NCBI GenBank assembly: GCA_945869715.1
Contig: CAMBPP010000008.1
Coordinates: 1-26,134, forward strand
DNA from: Bifidobacterium breve
GTDB lineage: Bacteria > Actinomycetota > Acidimicrobiia > Acidimicrobiales > Ilumatobacteraceae
DNA length: 26,134 nt
Reading direction: 5' to 3'
In this document: piece by piece, positions 15,884 to 23,668 of the stretch
Layout of the letters: each line of letters opens with the position of its first letter
How positions within the stretch are numbered: the stretch's first letter is position 1
Program-made: the position numbers and the translations under genes
The notes under the pieces: generated by a model
Told to the model about the DNA's origin: nothing
What the model saw: only the letters and a program-made list of their open reading frames with translations
Database searches by the model: none

Positions 15884-15913
15884 GGTTTATTACTACGTAG
15901 ATAGTGGTAATTC
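15884..15913. promoter_or_regulatory. Candidate operator dyad upstream of the second sufC
   Basis: On the plus strand the core TTACTA (15890-15895), N6, TAGTGGTAATT (15902-15912) repeats the sufB dyad, with the same 6-bp spacer. Arms are identical at 8 of 12 and 10 of 12 positions; the spacers differ. The centre is 40-41 bp upstream of the predicted start at 15858 and 28-29 bp from the -10. The element covers the stop codon of the desaturase gene, so the conservation is not explained by coding constraint at sufB, where the copy is intergenic. Confidence 0.55.
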
Positions 15914-16903
15914 GTGAGCCGCCTGCCACATGGCTCGGTAATGGGGAAATTCGCTCGTCTCGGTGACGTATTGGGCATTGCGTAGCTCTTCGTGAAAACG
16001 CGGAAGGTTCCGAAAAGGGACCCCGGCATCAACGTGGTGGGCAAGGTGAAAGCCGATGTTGTACGGAACAAGAAAAAATCGGGCGAGTGCGCCTTGATGC
16101 ACACTGTGCGTGGTGCGGCGCCGGTCGGCATCGGCTGTCATTCCTCCATGCTCAGCAATGGAGCGCAGTCGGTTGATAACACGCCACACCGTGAGATACG
16201 GCAGCAACCACATGAGTGGATACAACAGTGGAAGACCCAACGCAATACACGTGGCAAAGAGAGCGACCTGCACAGAAAGAATTTTTAACTGCGTGCGTTG
16301 AATTCGAGCCTCTGGCGAACGCAGCCCGCGCAACTGTTGCCGCAAAAGTTTGACGCCGGTACGCCCAAGCGCATCGCGCGTGAGTTTGCGACGAAAACTG
16401 GCAGTGGAGATGGGGTAGTTGGCGTATAAGGCAAGGTCGGGTTCATCGGGCCCAAACTCTGTTCGATGATGTGCCATGTGCACTCTGCGATACGCCGCGG
16501 TACTCGTGAAGCCAACAAAGCCTAAGAACCATGTGCCCACAAAGTCGTTCACGGTTGTGCGGGAAAACAACAAACGATGTGCCGACTCATGCATGAGCGA
16601 AGCAAATTGCGCATGTGCACGCCCCATGAGCAGAAATGCAATAACCCAGGTGACTGGAGAATGAAAGTGCGCGGCTAGCGCCAAAATGGCGATTGTTTGT
16701 GCGTAAACAGAAAGAACGCTGAGCGCATTACGAACGTTGGGAATAGTTCTGAGCGACTGACGAAACGATGCGGTTGGCTTTCCATCGGGTTGGATGAATT
16801 CTGTTTCGCAGTGAGGGGGCAAACCATCAAGCGATGGTGCGAGTCCGCCTGTGCGGTAAAAGGAAGCAGCTTCGTTGCTCACAATCTCAGTATTGCATCT
16901 CAT
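15893..16903 (-). CDS. Membrane fatty acid desaturase family protein
   Basis: A 336-aa di-iron membrane desaturase or hydroxylase. Histidine boxes are HESAH (105-109), HMAHH (142-146) and HLAHH (286-290), with EHGG in between as a further likely ligand. Hydrophobic pairs occur near 62-95 and 200-240, with HESAHRLLF following the first. Family members insert double bonds or hydroxyls into acyl lipids or carotenoid-like substrates; PDEPDLALYANYPI resembles acyl-lipid desaturases. The ATG at 16903 has no clear Shine-Dalgarno and no well-placed -10; GTG at residue 8 is an alternative start. It diverges from the pyruvyltransferase gene by 33 bp, and its 3' end carries the SUF dyad. Confidence 0.88.
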   Translation of the reverse strand: MRCNTEIVSNEAASFYRTGGLAPSLDGLPPHCETEFIQPDGKPTASFRQSLRTIPNVRNALSVLSVYAQTIAILALAAHFHSPVTWVIAFLLMGRAHAQFASLMHESAHRLLFSRTTVNDFVGTWFLGFVGFTSTAAYRRVHMAHHRTEFGPDEPDLALYANYPISTASFRRKLTRDALGRTGVKLLRQQLRGLRSPEARIQRTQLKILSVQVALFATCIALGLPLLYPLMWLLPYLTVWRVINRLRSIAEHGGMTADADRRRTTHSVHQGALARFFLVPYNIGFHLAHHVDAGVPFRNLPRFHEELRNAQYVTETSEFPHYRAMWQAAHELPLST

Positions 16904-16924
16904 TTAAAGAACTTTGGTGGGCAG

Positions 16925-16930
16925 TAGACT
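16925..16930 (+). promoter_or_regulatory. Candidate -10 element of a leaderless glycan-gene transcript
   Basis: TAGACT followed by the 6-nt TTTCAT and then GTG at 16937. No Shine-Dalgarno is present. Hexamer, spacing and start codon all match the SUF unit 2 promoter at 15865-15870, which supports a leaderless start for both. The whole divergent gap with the desaturase gene is 33 bp. Confidence 0.5.
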
Positions 16931-16936
16931 TTTCAT

Positions 16937-18172
16937 GTGGCCAAGCGAGACAAACCCCATGTGCTCGTAGTGAACCAGCATGGCGATAATCGCGGAGATG
17001 AAGCAGCTCTTTTGGCAATGTGTGCCGGCATCGAGGCCGAGCTTGGACCCACCCAGTTCACCGTCATTCATCAGTTCAATAATGCAGCAGCAGGGCCCAT
17101 ATTGCTGCCCAACGCACAGTGGATCACGCTCAAACTCCCCAAGTTTGAAGCCCTGCGCTTTCTTGCGTATGTCTGCCTGCGCATTTTCGGTCTCCGCCCG
17201 CATTTCCTTTTAGGTTCTCTTGGCAAGAAAACTATTGCTGCCTATGAAACCGCAGATGTTGTGGTGTCTGCGCCTGGCGGGCCATATTTTGGAGATCTAT
17301 ATATCGGGCATGAAGCCGTGCACTGGCTATACGTATGGATTGCGAAGTTGCATCACGTATCGGCAGTGTTATACGCCACGTCTGCTGGCCCCTTCCAGAA
17401 AAAATGGGCAAACCCTTTTCGCCGTTACACGTATCGTTGTTTTTCGCGTTTATTCGTGCGTGAAGAAATTTCTGCAGAGCATATTCGTGGTCTGTTCGCT
17501 GGTCGTCGCCGCAATATCAATATTGAAGTATCTGTTGATTCGGCATTACAGGTCAGCGTTGCTCCAATAGATCGTCTGCCTGAGGAAGATCAACTCATTG
17601 TTGTTTCCGCAATCCATTGGCCGTATCTAAATGATCCATCTCCACAACTGCGTCAAAAAGAGTACGACACATCGGTTGTTGAAGCAATCAAGATATTCGC
17701 CGATGGTCGGCCCACGCAGGTGGTATTTGTGCCGCAGTTATATGGGTCAATTCACCGCGATACGCCATATCTGGAGGGTCTTGTGCGGCTAGTACCGACC
17801 AATATCCGGTGTGAGGTGTTGAGCGATACCAAGTCGAGCAATGAGCAGCGTGCCGTGTTCGCCGCCGCCGATTGGGTGATAGCAGGTCGTTACCATCCTG
17901 CGGTCTTTGCAGTATCTGCAGCGGTACCTTTGCTGTGTATTGCTTATGAGCACAAGGCCACAGGGGTATTGCAAGCAGCGGGAGTTCCCGATGCTGTTTT
18001 GTCTATTGAAGAAGTAAGTGTAGAGGTGGTTCGGGCGAAGGCTCGAGAGTTGCTTGCGGGGAAAGCCGACTTATTGGGTCGTTTGAACGTTGCGCAGGTT
18101 GCTTTACGCGAAGTTTCTTCGCGAACGTCAGTTGCGGTAGCAGAAGTAGTTCGTAGGAGTGCAACAAGATAA
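16937..18172 (+). CDS. Polysaccharide pyruvyltransferase family protein
   Basis: A 411-aa member of the polysaccharide pyruvyltransferase (CsaB/WcaK-like) family. The N-terminal NQHGDNRGDEAAL is the family's N-x-GD-E phosphate-binding-like entry. VVSAPGGPYFGD, ATSAGPF, LFVREEIS, and late AGRYHPAVFA (the R-x-H motif) follow in the expected order. Family enzymes transfer pyruvate from phosphoenolpyruvate to a sugar, making ketal-decorated surface glycans, though some members have other activities. There is no signal peptide, so it is cytoplasmic. The GTG start is supported by the -10 just upstream. The stop overlaps the next ATG by one base (TAATG). Confidence 0.85.
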   Translation: MAKRDKPHVLVVNQHGDNRGDEAALLAMCAGIEAELGPTQFTVIHQFNNAAAGPILLPNAQWITLKLPKFEALRFLAYVCLRIFGLRPHFLLGSLGKKTIAAYETADVVVSAPGGPYFGDLYIGHEAVHWLYVWIAKLHHVSAVLYATSAGPFQKKWANPFRRYTYRCFSRLFVREEISAEHIRGLFAGRRRNINIEVSVDSALQVSVAPIDRLPEEDQLIVVSAIHWPYLNDPSPQLRQKEYDTSVVEAIKIFADGRPTQVVFVPQLYGSIHRDTPYLEGLVRLVPTNIRCEVLSDTKSSNEQRAVFAAADWVIAGRYHPAVFAVSAAVPLLCIAYEHKATGVLQAAGVPDAVLSIEEVSVEVVRAKARELLAGKADLLGRLNVAQVALREVSSRTSVAVAEVVRRSATR

Positions 18173-20058
18173 TGGCAAGAGATAAGGCAATGTCGGTGTT
18201 GATGTGCGGAACATTTGAGCCAAACTTTGGGCGGAACCGTCAACTTCTGCGACTCATGGAATCACGCAATATCACAGTGAATGTAAAGAACTATTCGTTA
18301 TGGTCAACTAACAAAGTCGCTGATGTTCGCCACGGGAAAATACAACGTGTTCTGCGTGGTATCGCTGTGTACGGACAGATAATTGTGGCTCTTCTTGGTC
18401 AAACACTCAATCCGCAGCGCCGACCATCGGTAGTACTCGTTCCGCACCCATGCCAATTCGATGCTGTTGTAGTAGGTGCAATCTGTCGCATTGTGCGAGT
18501 GCCTATGGTTATTGACTACTTTGTGTCTCTACACGAGACGGTTGTAGACGATAGAAACATCGTTTCTTCCACATCGCTCACAGCAAAAGTATTACGCAGT
18601 GTCGATGCGCTGTCGGTGAAGTTAGCAACGCTTATTCTCGCCGACACCCCGCAAGACGTTGAAGCATTTGCGAAAGAAACATCTACTCCGCCGAGCAAAT
18701 GGAGAACAGTGTGGGTTGGCGCAGATACCGATATTTACAAGCCAACACTCGCTGCCTCGTCGCCAGAAAAAGTTGTTTTGTTCTATGGAACATATATTCC
18801 ACTACAGGGAATTGATTTCATTGTGCGTGCATCGCTTTTACTGCCCAAGGAATATCGCGTTCGACTCATTGGTGAAGGGCAAGAGCGCCCGCGTATTGAA
18901 AAGATCATCCGCGAGCTCAATGCACCTATTGAATTACTCGATTCTGTTTCTGAAACAGATCTTCCTGCAGAAATTGCGCAAGCCTCTGTTTGCCTCGGTA
19001 TTTTCGGTACTGGGGCAAAGTCCTCACGAGTTATTCCTAATAAGGTTTTCCAATGCATGGCTATGGGTAAGGCCGTGATCACCGCCGATACGCCTGCCAT
19101 TCGCAATCATCTGGGTAGTGCTGTAGCCACCGTTCCCGCAGGCGACCCACAAGCACTGGCAAATGCCATAGTGGCCCTTTTGGAAGATGATGCGCGGCTA
19201 CATGAATTAGAAACAGGGAGCCGAAAACTCTTCCTAGAAAAGTTTGACGACAACAAAATTGCTCCGTTGCTCATAGAGGCTTTACAGGCAGCGAGTGGCA
19301 AGGTTCCGGTGTCGAAAGAAGCTCCGCTCACTGCTATGGCGCATTTACGTTTACCACTAGTACAGCGAGCGCTACTTCTTTTGCAGCCGAAGAGCATTTT
19401 AGAAGTGGGTATTGGCCAAGGAGCCTTCGCGACGCGACTCGCACAGTGGGGGCAATATGTAGGAGTTGAACCCGACCCTGCGTCAGGAGCAGTTGCCGCA
19501 GCGCGCCTCGCGCATTTTCCTCATGCAGAGTTTCGTTCGGGAGGCCTTGAACAAATTCAACCATATGAGACTTTTGATCTTGTGTGTGCTTTTGAAGTTC
19601 TTGAACATATTGAAGATGACATTGAGGCACTGCGTTCATGGGCGGAACATATCAATGAGTTCGGTTCTCTCATTGTGAGTTTCCCTGCACATCAAAAACG
19701 ATTTGGTGCCGCAGATATTGCTGTTGGGCATCACCGCCGGTATGACCGCAAAGACGTTAAGAAATTACTTGATGCTGCTGAATTAGAGGAAGTAAGTGTT
19801 TACCCGTATGGCGCAATTGGCGGGCATATGTTGGAGTTTGTGCGCAACGCACTGTTGCGGCAGCGCAGTGGAAAAGTGGCATCAATGAGCTCGGCAACTT
19901 CGGCTAGCGGGCGATTATTTCAACCCAATACGCCTCTGGTTGGCAAATTGATCTCGGTAGTTGCTTCCCCAATGAAATTGTTGCAACGCCCGTTTCTTCA
20001 CACGTCAGTAGGCGTGGGTTGGGTTGTTGTAGCGCGTCGTAAGCGCGGAACGCTGTAA
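18172..20058 (+). CDS. Fusion of GT4-type glycosyltransferase and SAM-dependent methyltransferase
   Basis: A 628-aa two-domain cytoplasmic protein. Residues 1 to about 375 form a GT-B glycosyltransferase: CGTFEPNFGRNRQL start, VLFYGTYIPLQGIDF at the second Rossmann domain, LIGEGQERPRIE, and PNKVFQCMAMGKAVI at the donor site. A short linker (about 378-394) leads to a class I methyltransferase: motif I LEVGIGQGAF with E411-G417, VEPD acid, FEVLEHIEDD, and GHHRRYDRKDVKKLL, seen in glycan methyltransferases. One polypeptide would add a sugar and methylate it or a neighbour. It is coupled to the pyruvyltransferase gene. The last 61 nt lie antisense to the flippase-like gene; the WVVVARRKR ending is methyltransferase-like, so the overlap looks real. 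Confidence 0.87.
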   Translation: MARDKAMSVLMCGTFEPNFGRNRQLLRLMESRNITVNVKNYSLWSTNKVADVRHGKIQRVLRGIAVYGQIIVALLGQTLNPQRRPSVVLVPHPCQFDAVVVGAICRIVRVPMVIDYFVSLHETVVDDRNIVSSTSLTAKVLRSVDALSVKLATLILADTPQDVEAFAKETSTPPSKWRTVWVGADTDIYKPTLAASSPEKVVLFYGTYIPLQGIDFIVRASLLLPKEYRVRLIGEGQERPRIEKIIRELNAPIELLDSVSETDLPAEIAQASVCLGIFGTGAKSSRVIPNKVFQCMAMGKAVITADTPAIRNHLGSAVATVPAGDPQALANAIVALLEDDARLHELETGSRKLFLEKFDDNKIAPLLIEALQAASGKVPVSKEAPLTAMAHLRLPLVQRALLLLQPKSILEVGIGQGAFATRLAQWGQYVGVEPDPASGAVAAARLAHFPHAEFRSGGLEQIQPYETFDLVCAFEVLEHIEDDIEALRSWAEHINEFGSLIVSFPAHQKRFGAADIAVGHHRRYDRKDVKKLLDAAELEEVSVYPYGAIGGHMLEFVRNALLRQRSGKVASMSSATSASGRLFQPNTPLVGKLISVVASPMKLLQRPFLHTSVGVGWVVVARRKRGTL

Positions 20059-20945
20059 AGAAAACCAATACTGCCAAGCACAACAGATGAGGCAAGCATC
20101 ACGCCACGGTCGGTGGTGGCCGCTAGCAAGCCAGTATCGAAACTGGACCCCATTGCAACTGCTGCACCGGTAACAAACAGCTCTCGTATGCCGAGGCCAC
20201 CAGGTGTAAATGCGATGATTCCAGCAATTGCTGCTGCAGGTGCAATGACGAGGAAGTACCAAAAAGATTGGTGGTAGCCAAGGAGCCCGAAAGCAATTTG
20301 GAACCGCCACGCGGTGACGAGATATTTCACTACATCGATAGATATGACCTGCAGCGTCGTGCGTGGAGTGCGACGTATTTCATCCCACCCTTCGGTAAAG
20401 GAAGAAAATACTTTTGCTGGCTTGCCGCGCAAAATTTTCCATGTGGGAAGAGATAGCCGAAGTGTTGCAATGCAAACAATGCCAAGACCAAGAAAACACA
20501 CAAGCATCAGTAGTGAAAATGTACCACCATCAATTTTGTTGCCAAAGACACCAACGATGCCAACAATTGCCGATGAGCCGAGCGAGATGATGAGGTTTGC
20601 TCCGTAGTTGCTTCCACTTTTTGCGTACGGCAAGTGATGCACGGTTTTCATATAGCGAAATTTGTACAGCGTTCCCATTTGTCCGGGTAAAAGGTTGCCG
20701 AGTAACCCCGATGTAAAAACCATCCAGTTCTCAAAGAACCCAATACGCACATTTGTGGCGCGGTACACCACCCAAAATTCTGCCGAGTTGAAAAAGTGCC
20801 CAATAACAATGAGTGCGCCCAAGAGCAGGAGGTCCGATGAAGGGTCTTTGAAAATGGGAGTGAGTTCGTGACGGCGCTCCCACACCAATAGGAAAAGAAG
20901 TGCTACTAGAACGAAAGAGAGCACATTGCGGGCCAGTTTTTTCAT
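19998..20945 (-). CDS. Flippase-like integral membrane protein (LPG synthase TM / UPF0104 family)
   Basis: A 315-aa protein with about eight transmembrane segments. GLLGNLLPGQMGTLYKFRY and the later FTPGGLGIRELFVTGA are the two characteristic motifs of the MprF/AglD-like membrane family, whose members flip or modify lipid-linked molecules. I start at ATG 20945 (MKKLARNVLSF), 4 bp after the stop of the asparagine-synthase-like gene; an upstream extension would run back into that gene. It is last in the minus-strand glycan unit and may move a lipid-linked glycan, though this is inferred from family and position. The 3' end overlaps the convergent fusion gene by 61 nt. Confidence 0.85.
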   Translation of the reverse strand: MKKLARNVLSFVLVALLFLLVWERRHELTPIFKDPSSDLLLLGALIVIGHFFNSAEFWVVYRATNVRIGFFENWMVFTSGLLGNLLPGQMGTLYKFRYMKTVHHLPYAKSGSNYGANLIISLGSSAIVGIVGVFGNKIDGGTFSLLMLVCFLGLGIVCIATLRLSLPTWKILRGKPAKVFSSFTEGWDEIRRTPRTTLQVISIDVVKYLVTAWRFQIAFGLLGYHQSFWYFLVIAPAAAIAGIIAFTPGGLGIRELFVTGAAVAMGSSFDTGLLAATTDRGVMLASSVVLGSIGFLYSVPRLRRATTTQPTPTDV

Positions 20946-20949
20946 ATCT

Positions 20950-22734
20950 CTATTCTTCGTGGAGTAACCGATTGAATGATGCATACGACGCAAGAAGCCC
21001 AATGGCCTGCAAGGTGTGGTGGCCGATGGAAATATTTTTCCGGTACCACTTTTCTGCGGTTTTTTCTCGCAAGAGAGTATTCAAGTATTTCGTATTCACC
21101 GCAAAAGGAAGGTCTTGCAATTGATCAAGAATGTTTGCTTTTAAACTCGTCATATACCAGTCGTCTACCGGTGAGTCGACAGGTGACTGTTTGGGCTGGT
21201 CAATGAAGAGATCGGGCAATAACTTGTACTCACGCACCATGGCAACGAGCAACTCTTTGCCATTAGCAGAGGGCGAATCGTTTTGATTTTTGAGGTATTC
21301 AATAGGTAGTGATGTAACAAAAGCACGCAACTCTGGGTGCAAGTAGGGGCTGAAGTGGGGAAGGCCGGCAGTGCATACTGCGCCATCAACTTTGACCTTG
21401 CTTTGAGCGGTCAGCCCGTTGCCATGGAATGCTCTGCGCGGGCCATCCATCTGCGTGGTGGGTTCGGCAAGTCGCATACGTAAGGCGAGCATTGTTTCGG
21501 CTTGTTGGGGTTGTGTACCCGTACGTAATTGTGACAATGCATAGTGGTCGAGGTATTGCGTAGGGAGGTGCCCACGTGCGGGTTGGGGCAACAATGCATT
21601 GTTCAAAACGCTACGCATGATGCGAGCAACATGCCCAAGTTGCCGTTCAGCCAAGAGGGTTTGTAAGAAGGAGAGAACGGCTTTTTTCAACAGGTGTGGA
21701 GCGTTGGCAACACGTTGAGAAATGCTCGCGCGCCTATTGACCGTCGGGTAGCTCAAAAAGATGGCGTCACAACCGTCGCCATTGAATATGGCCTCAAAGC
21801 CATCGCGGGCAATGTGTTGGCTCGCAATGAGGGTGTGAATTTGATAATGAGATTGTGCGCCAAGTTGGAAAAAGTGTGTGCCGAATTCCCGAAGATTCTG
21901 GGCAATTGACTCTGGGGTGATAACTACCGGGTGGTGTGTGATGCCGAGAGAGGTAACAAATTCAGCAATGTTTCTCTGTTCAAAGCGAGGGTCTCCAAAA
22001 GAAAATGTATATGTGTGAACTTCGTGCCCAAGTTTTTTTAATGTTGCGGCCACCAACATGGAGTCAAATCCACCAAGTAGAACTGCATGCTTTGTACGAC
22101 TTCCCGCTTGTTCTTTGATGGCTTTAATGAAGAGGTCACGCAGTTGTGGAATCGCTTGTTCAAAACTCTGTGTTGGAGGGGCGCTTACTGGGAACGCAGA
22201 CGTTGATTCTGAGTGCGCAGTTGCTGCGATATACCGAGTGCCGGCAGGAAGTGAATGGATGCCAATAAATGGAGTGTGTGAGCCTGGTAAAAACCCGAAA
22301 CCTAATGCAAAGTCTTCGTAGCTCCGGTCAATAGTGGTGGTTCCTCGCAATGCATAAGCGAGTACCGATAATGAACTGCTTGCCATTATCTCACCCTGGG
22401 CCATATGGTGCACGAACATTTTATGGTTACCGCGACCTACAGCAACAACGAGCCCTAACTCGTGATGGATAACGCAACCAACAACGTCATCAGGTGCCGC
22501 ATCTAAAAAATTTACAGAATGAAAATCGACAGTAGATGCAGCAGAACCGTAGACAGCTCCAACACCATTTGCATCGTTAAAGGTTCTGACAACATTGGCT
22601 GAACCAAATGAGCCAAGCCAGTTGTTGCCAGTGTTGTGAGTTTCAATGTTGCTCGCACCGAAATGTTCAGCGGCAAGACGCAGTTGCTGGAAGCACTCGG
22701 GGTTGCCTCCGGTATACGCAATCACTCCATGCAT
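20950..22734 (-). CDS. Asparagine-synthase-like protein lacking the glutaminase cysteine
   Basis: A 594-aa protein with asparagine synthetase B architecture: an N-terminal Ntn-hydrolase-like domain (about 1-185) and a C-terminal ATP-pyrophosphatase domain. It starts MHGVIAY where glutamine-dependent enzymes start MCG, so catalytic Cys2 is His and the RHRGPD-type motif is absent. The ATP site reads LLGGFDS (219-225) rather than SGGLDS, and GDGCDA (319-324) lacks the usual DE pair. KELLVAMVREYKLLPDLFIDQPKQSPVDSP is a normal C-terminal synthase motif. AAAGG lies about 11 nt before the ATG, supporting this start. It may amidate or ligate a glycan or lipid precursor with ammonia or another amine, as beta-lactam synthetases use Cys-less homologs. 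Inactivity is also possible. Confidence 0.85.
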   Translation of the reverse strand: MHGVIAYTGGNPECFQQLRLAAEHFGASNIETHNTGNNWLGSFGSANVVRTFNDANGVGAVYGSAASTVDFHSVNFLDAAPDDVVGCVIHHELGLVVAVGRGNHKMFVHHMAQGEIMASSSLSVLAYALRGTTTIDRSYEDFALGFGFLPGSHTPFIGIHSLPAGTRYIAATAHSESTSAFPVSAPPTQSFEQAIPQLRDLFIKAIKEQAGSRTKHAVLLGGFDSMLVAATLKKLGHEVHTYTFSFGDPRFEQRNIAEFVTSLGITHHPVVITPESIAQNLREFGTHFFQLGAQSHYQIHTLIASQHIARDGFEAIFNGDGCDAIFLSYPTVNRRASISQRVANAPHLLKKAVLSFLQTLLAERQLGHVARIMRSVLNNALLPQPARGHLPTQYLDHYALSQLRTGTQPQQAETMLALRMRLAEPTTQMDGPRRAFHGNGLTAQSKVKVDGAVCTAGLPHFSPYLHPELRAFVTSLPIEYLKNQNDSPSANGKELLVAMVREYKLLPDLFIDQPKQSPVDSPVDDWYMTSLKANILDQLQDLPFAVNTKYLNTLLREKTAEKWYRKNISIGHHTLQAIGLLASYASFNRLLHEE

Positions 22735-22764
22735 TTGGCTGACGCCTTTCGGTAAACGAAGAAG

Positions 22765-23667
22765 TTAAACAGGTTCAACGCTTTGAGGTATTTTTGTGGA
22801 GCGCACAACGAGATCGGCAAGTAGGCCGATAGTGGTGACCTGAAGTGCAGCAAAAAAGACCAGCAGGGTGTTGGTAGATAAGCGAAAGTCTCGACTGGTC
22901 CAATCGAAGCCGAGTTTGGTGGCCCCAATGAGGAACAAGACCCCGCCCACTGGCAAAAAAACTTTGAGTGGGTTATACGAAAGGGTCATGCGAATGACTT
23001 GCAAAATGTAACGCCTGGTGTCTTTTAGCCAATGGAATTTTGAACGACCAGCGCGCGGGAAATAGTTAATGGGAACGTAGGTAACTGAGTACCCATTTGC
23101 CAAGAACGACATGGTGAGCGTGGTGACGCATGAGAAACCATTGGGCAGGTGGTGAATGTATTGCAGAGCAACATCGCGACGAAACGCGCGCAGACCTGAG
23201 TTGAGGTCTTTGATGTCGGTTTCAGTGAGGTAGCTCGCCAACTTGCGAATAAACCACTTCGCGGGCATGCGCAAGAGTTTCAGGGTTCCTTCTTCAGTGC
23301 GTCGTGCGCCAACAACGTGATCGGACCCTTCTAGTTGGTCGACCAGCCAAGGACTTTCATCGTTTGGGTAGGTCATGTCGACATCGGTCCACACCACTAC
23401 ACGGCCATATGCGGCACGCGTGCCAGTGCGGCGGGCTGCGCCTGAACCACGGTTCACCGAGTGGCGAATGAGGCGAATGTCGGGAATGAGCGGAAGGTCT
23501 AATTCTGAGCCGTCGTCAGAGCCGTCATCGATAACAATGATTTCAAATGAGTAAGCAGATGCGCTGAGTGCTGTACGGACTCGATCTATTTCGGCTTTGA
23601 GGTGACCGCGTTCGTTGTACACCGGCAAGATGACACTGACATCAAGTTCTTTTGCGATCGTTTCCAT
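22765..23667 (-). CDS. Family 2 glycosyltransferase, polyprenyl-phosphate sugar synthase-like
   Basis: A 300-aa GT-A enzyme. VSVILPVYNER (10-20), IVIDDGSDDGS (about 44-54), NRGSGAARRTG and the metal-binding DVD at 95-97 (TDVDM) are standard GT2 landmarks. Two C-terminal hydrophobic helices (VFLPVGGVLFLIGATKLG and TLLVFFAALQVTTIGLLADLV) match DPM1/GtrB-type enzymes that load a sugar onto a polyprenyl phosphate at the cytoplasmic membrane face. This fits the GT-C protein just upstream, whose class uses such lipid-linked donors. It starts 1 bp after the GT-C stop, and its own stop lies 30 bp before the asparagine-synthase-like gene. Confidence 0.92.
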   Translation of the reverse strand: METIAKELDVSVILPVYNERGHLKAEIDRVRTALSASAYSFEIIVIDDGSDDGSELDLPLIPDIRLIRHSVNRGSGAARRTGTRAAYGRVVVWTDVDMTYPNDESPWLVDQLEGSDHVVGARRTEEGTLKLLRMPAKWFIRKLASYLTETDIKDLNSGLRAFRRDVALQYIHHLPNGFSCVTTLTMSFLANGYSVTYVPINYFPRAGRSKFHWLKDTRRYILQVIRMTLSYNPLKVFLPVGGVLFLIGATKLGFDWTSRDFRLSTNTLLVFFAALQVTTIGLLADLVVRSTKIPQSVEPV

Positions 23668-23668
23668 A

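Noticed and set aside
15868..16131. Minus-strand open frame of 87 codons overlapping the desaturase end
   Set aside because: Out of frame with the His-box protein and Pro/Arg-rich; explained as a shadow.
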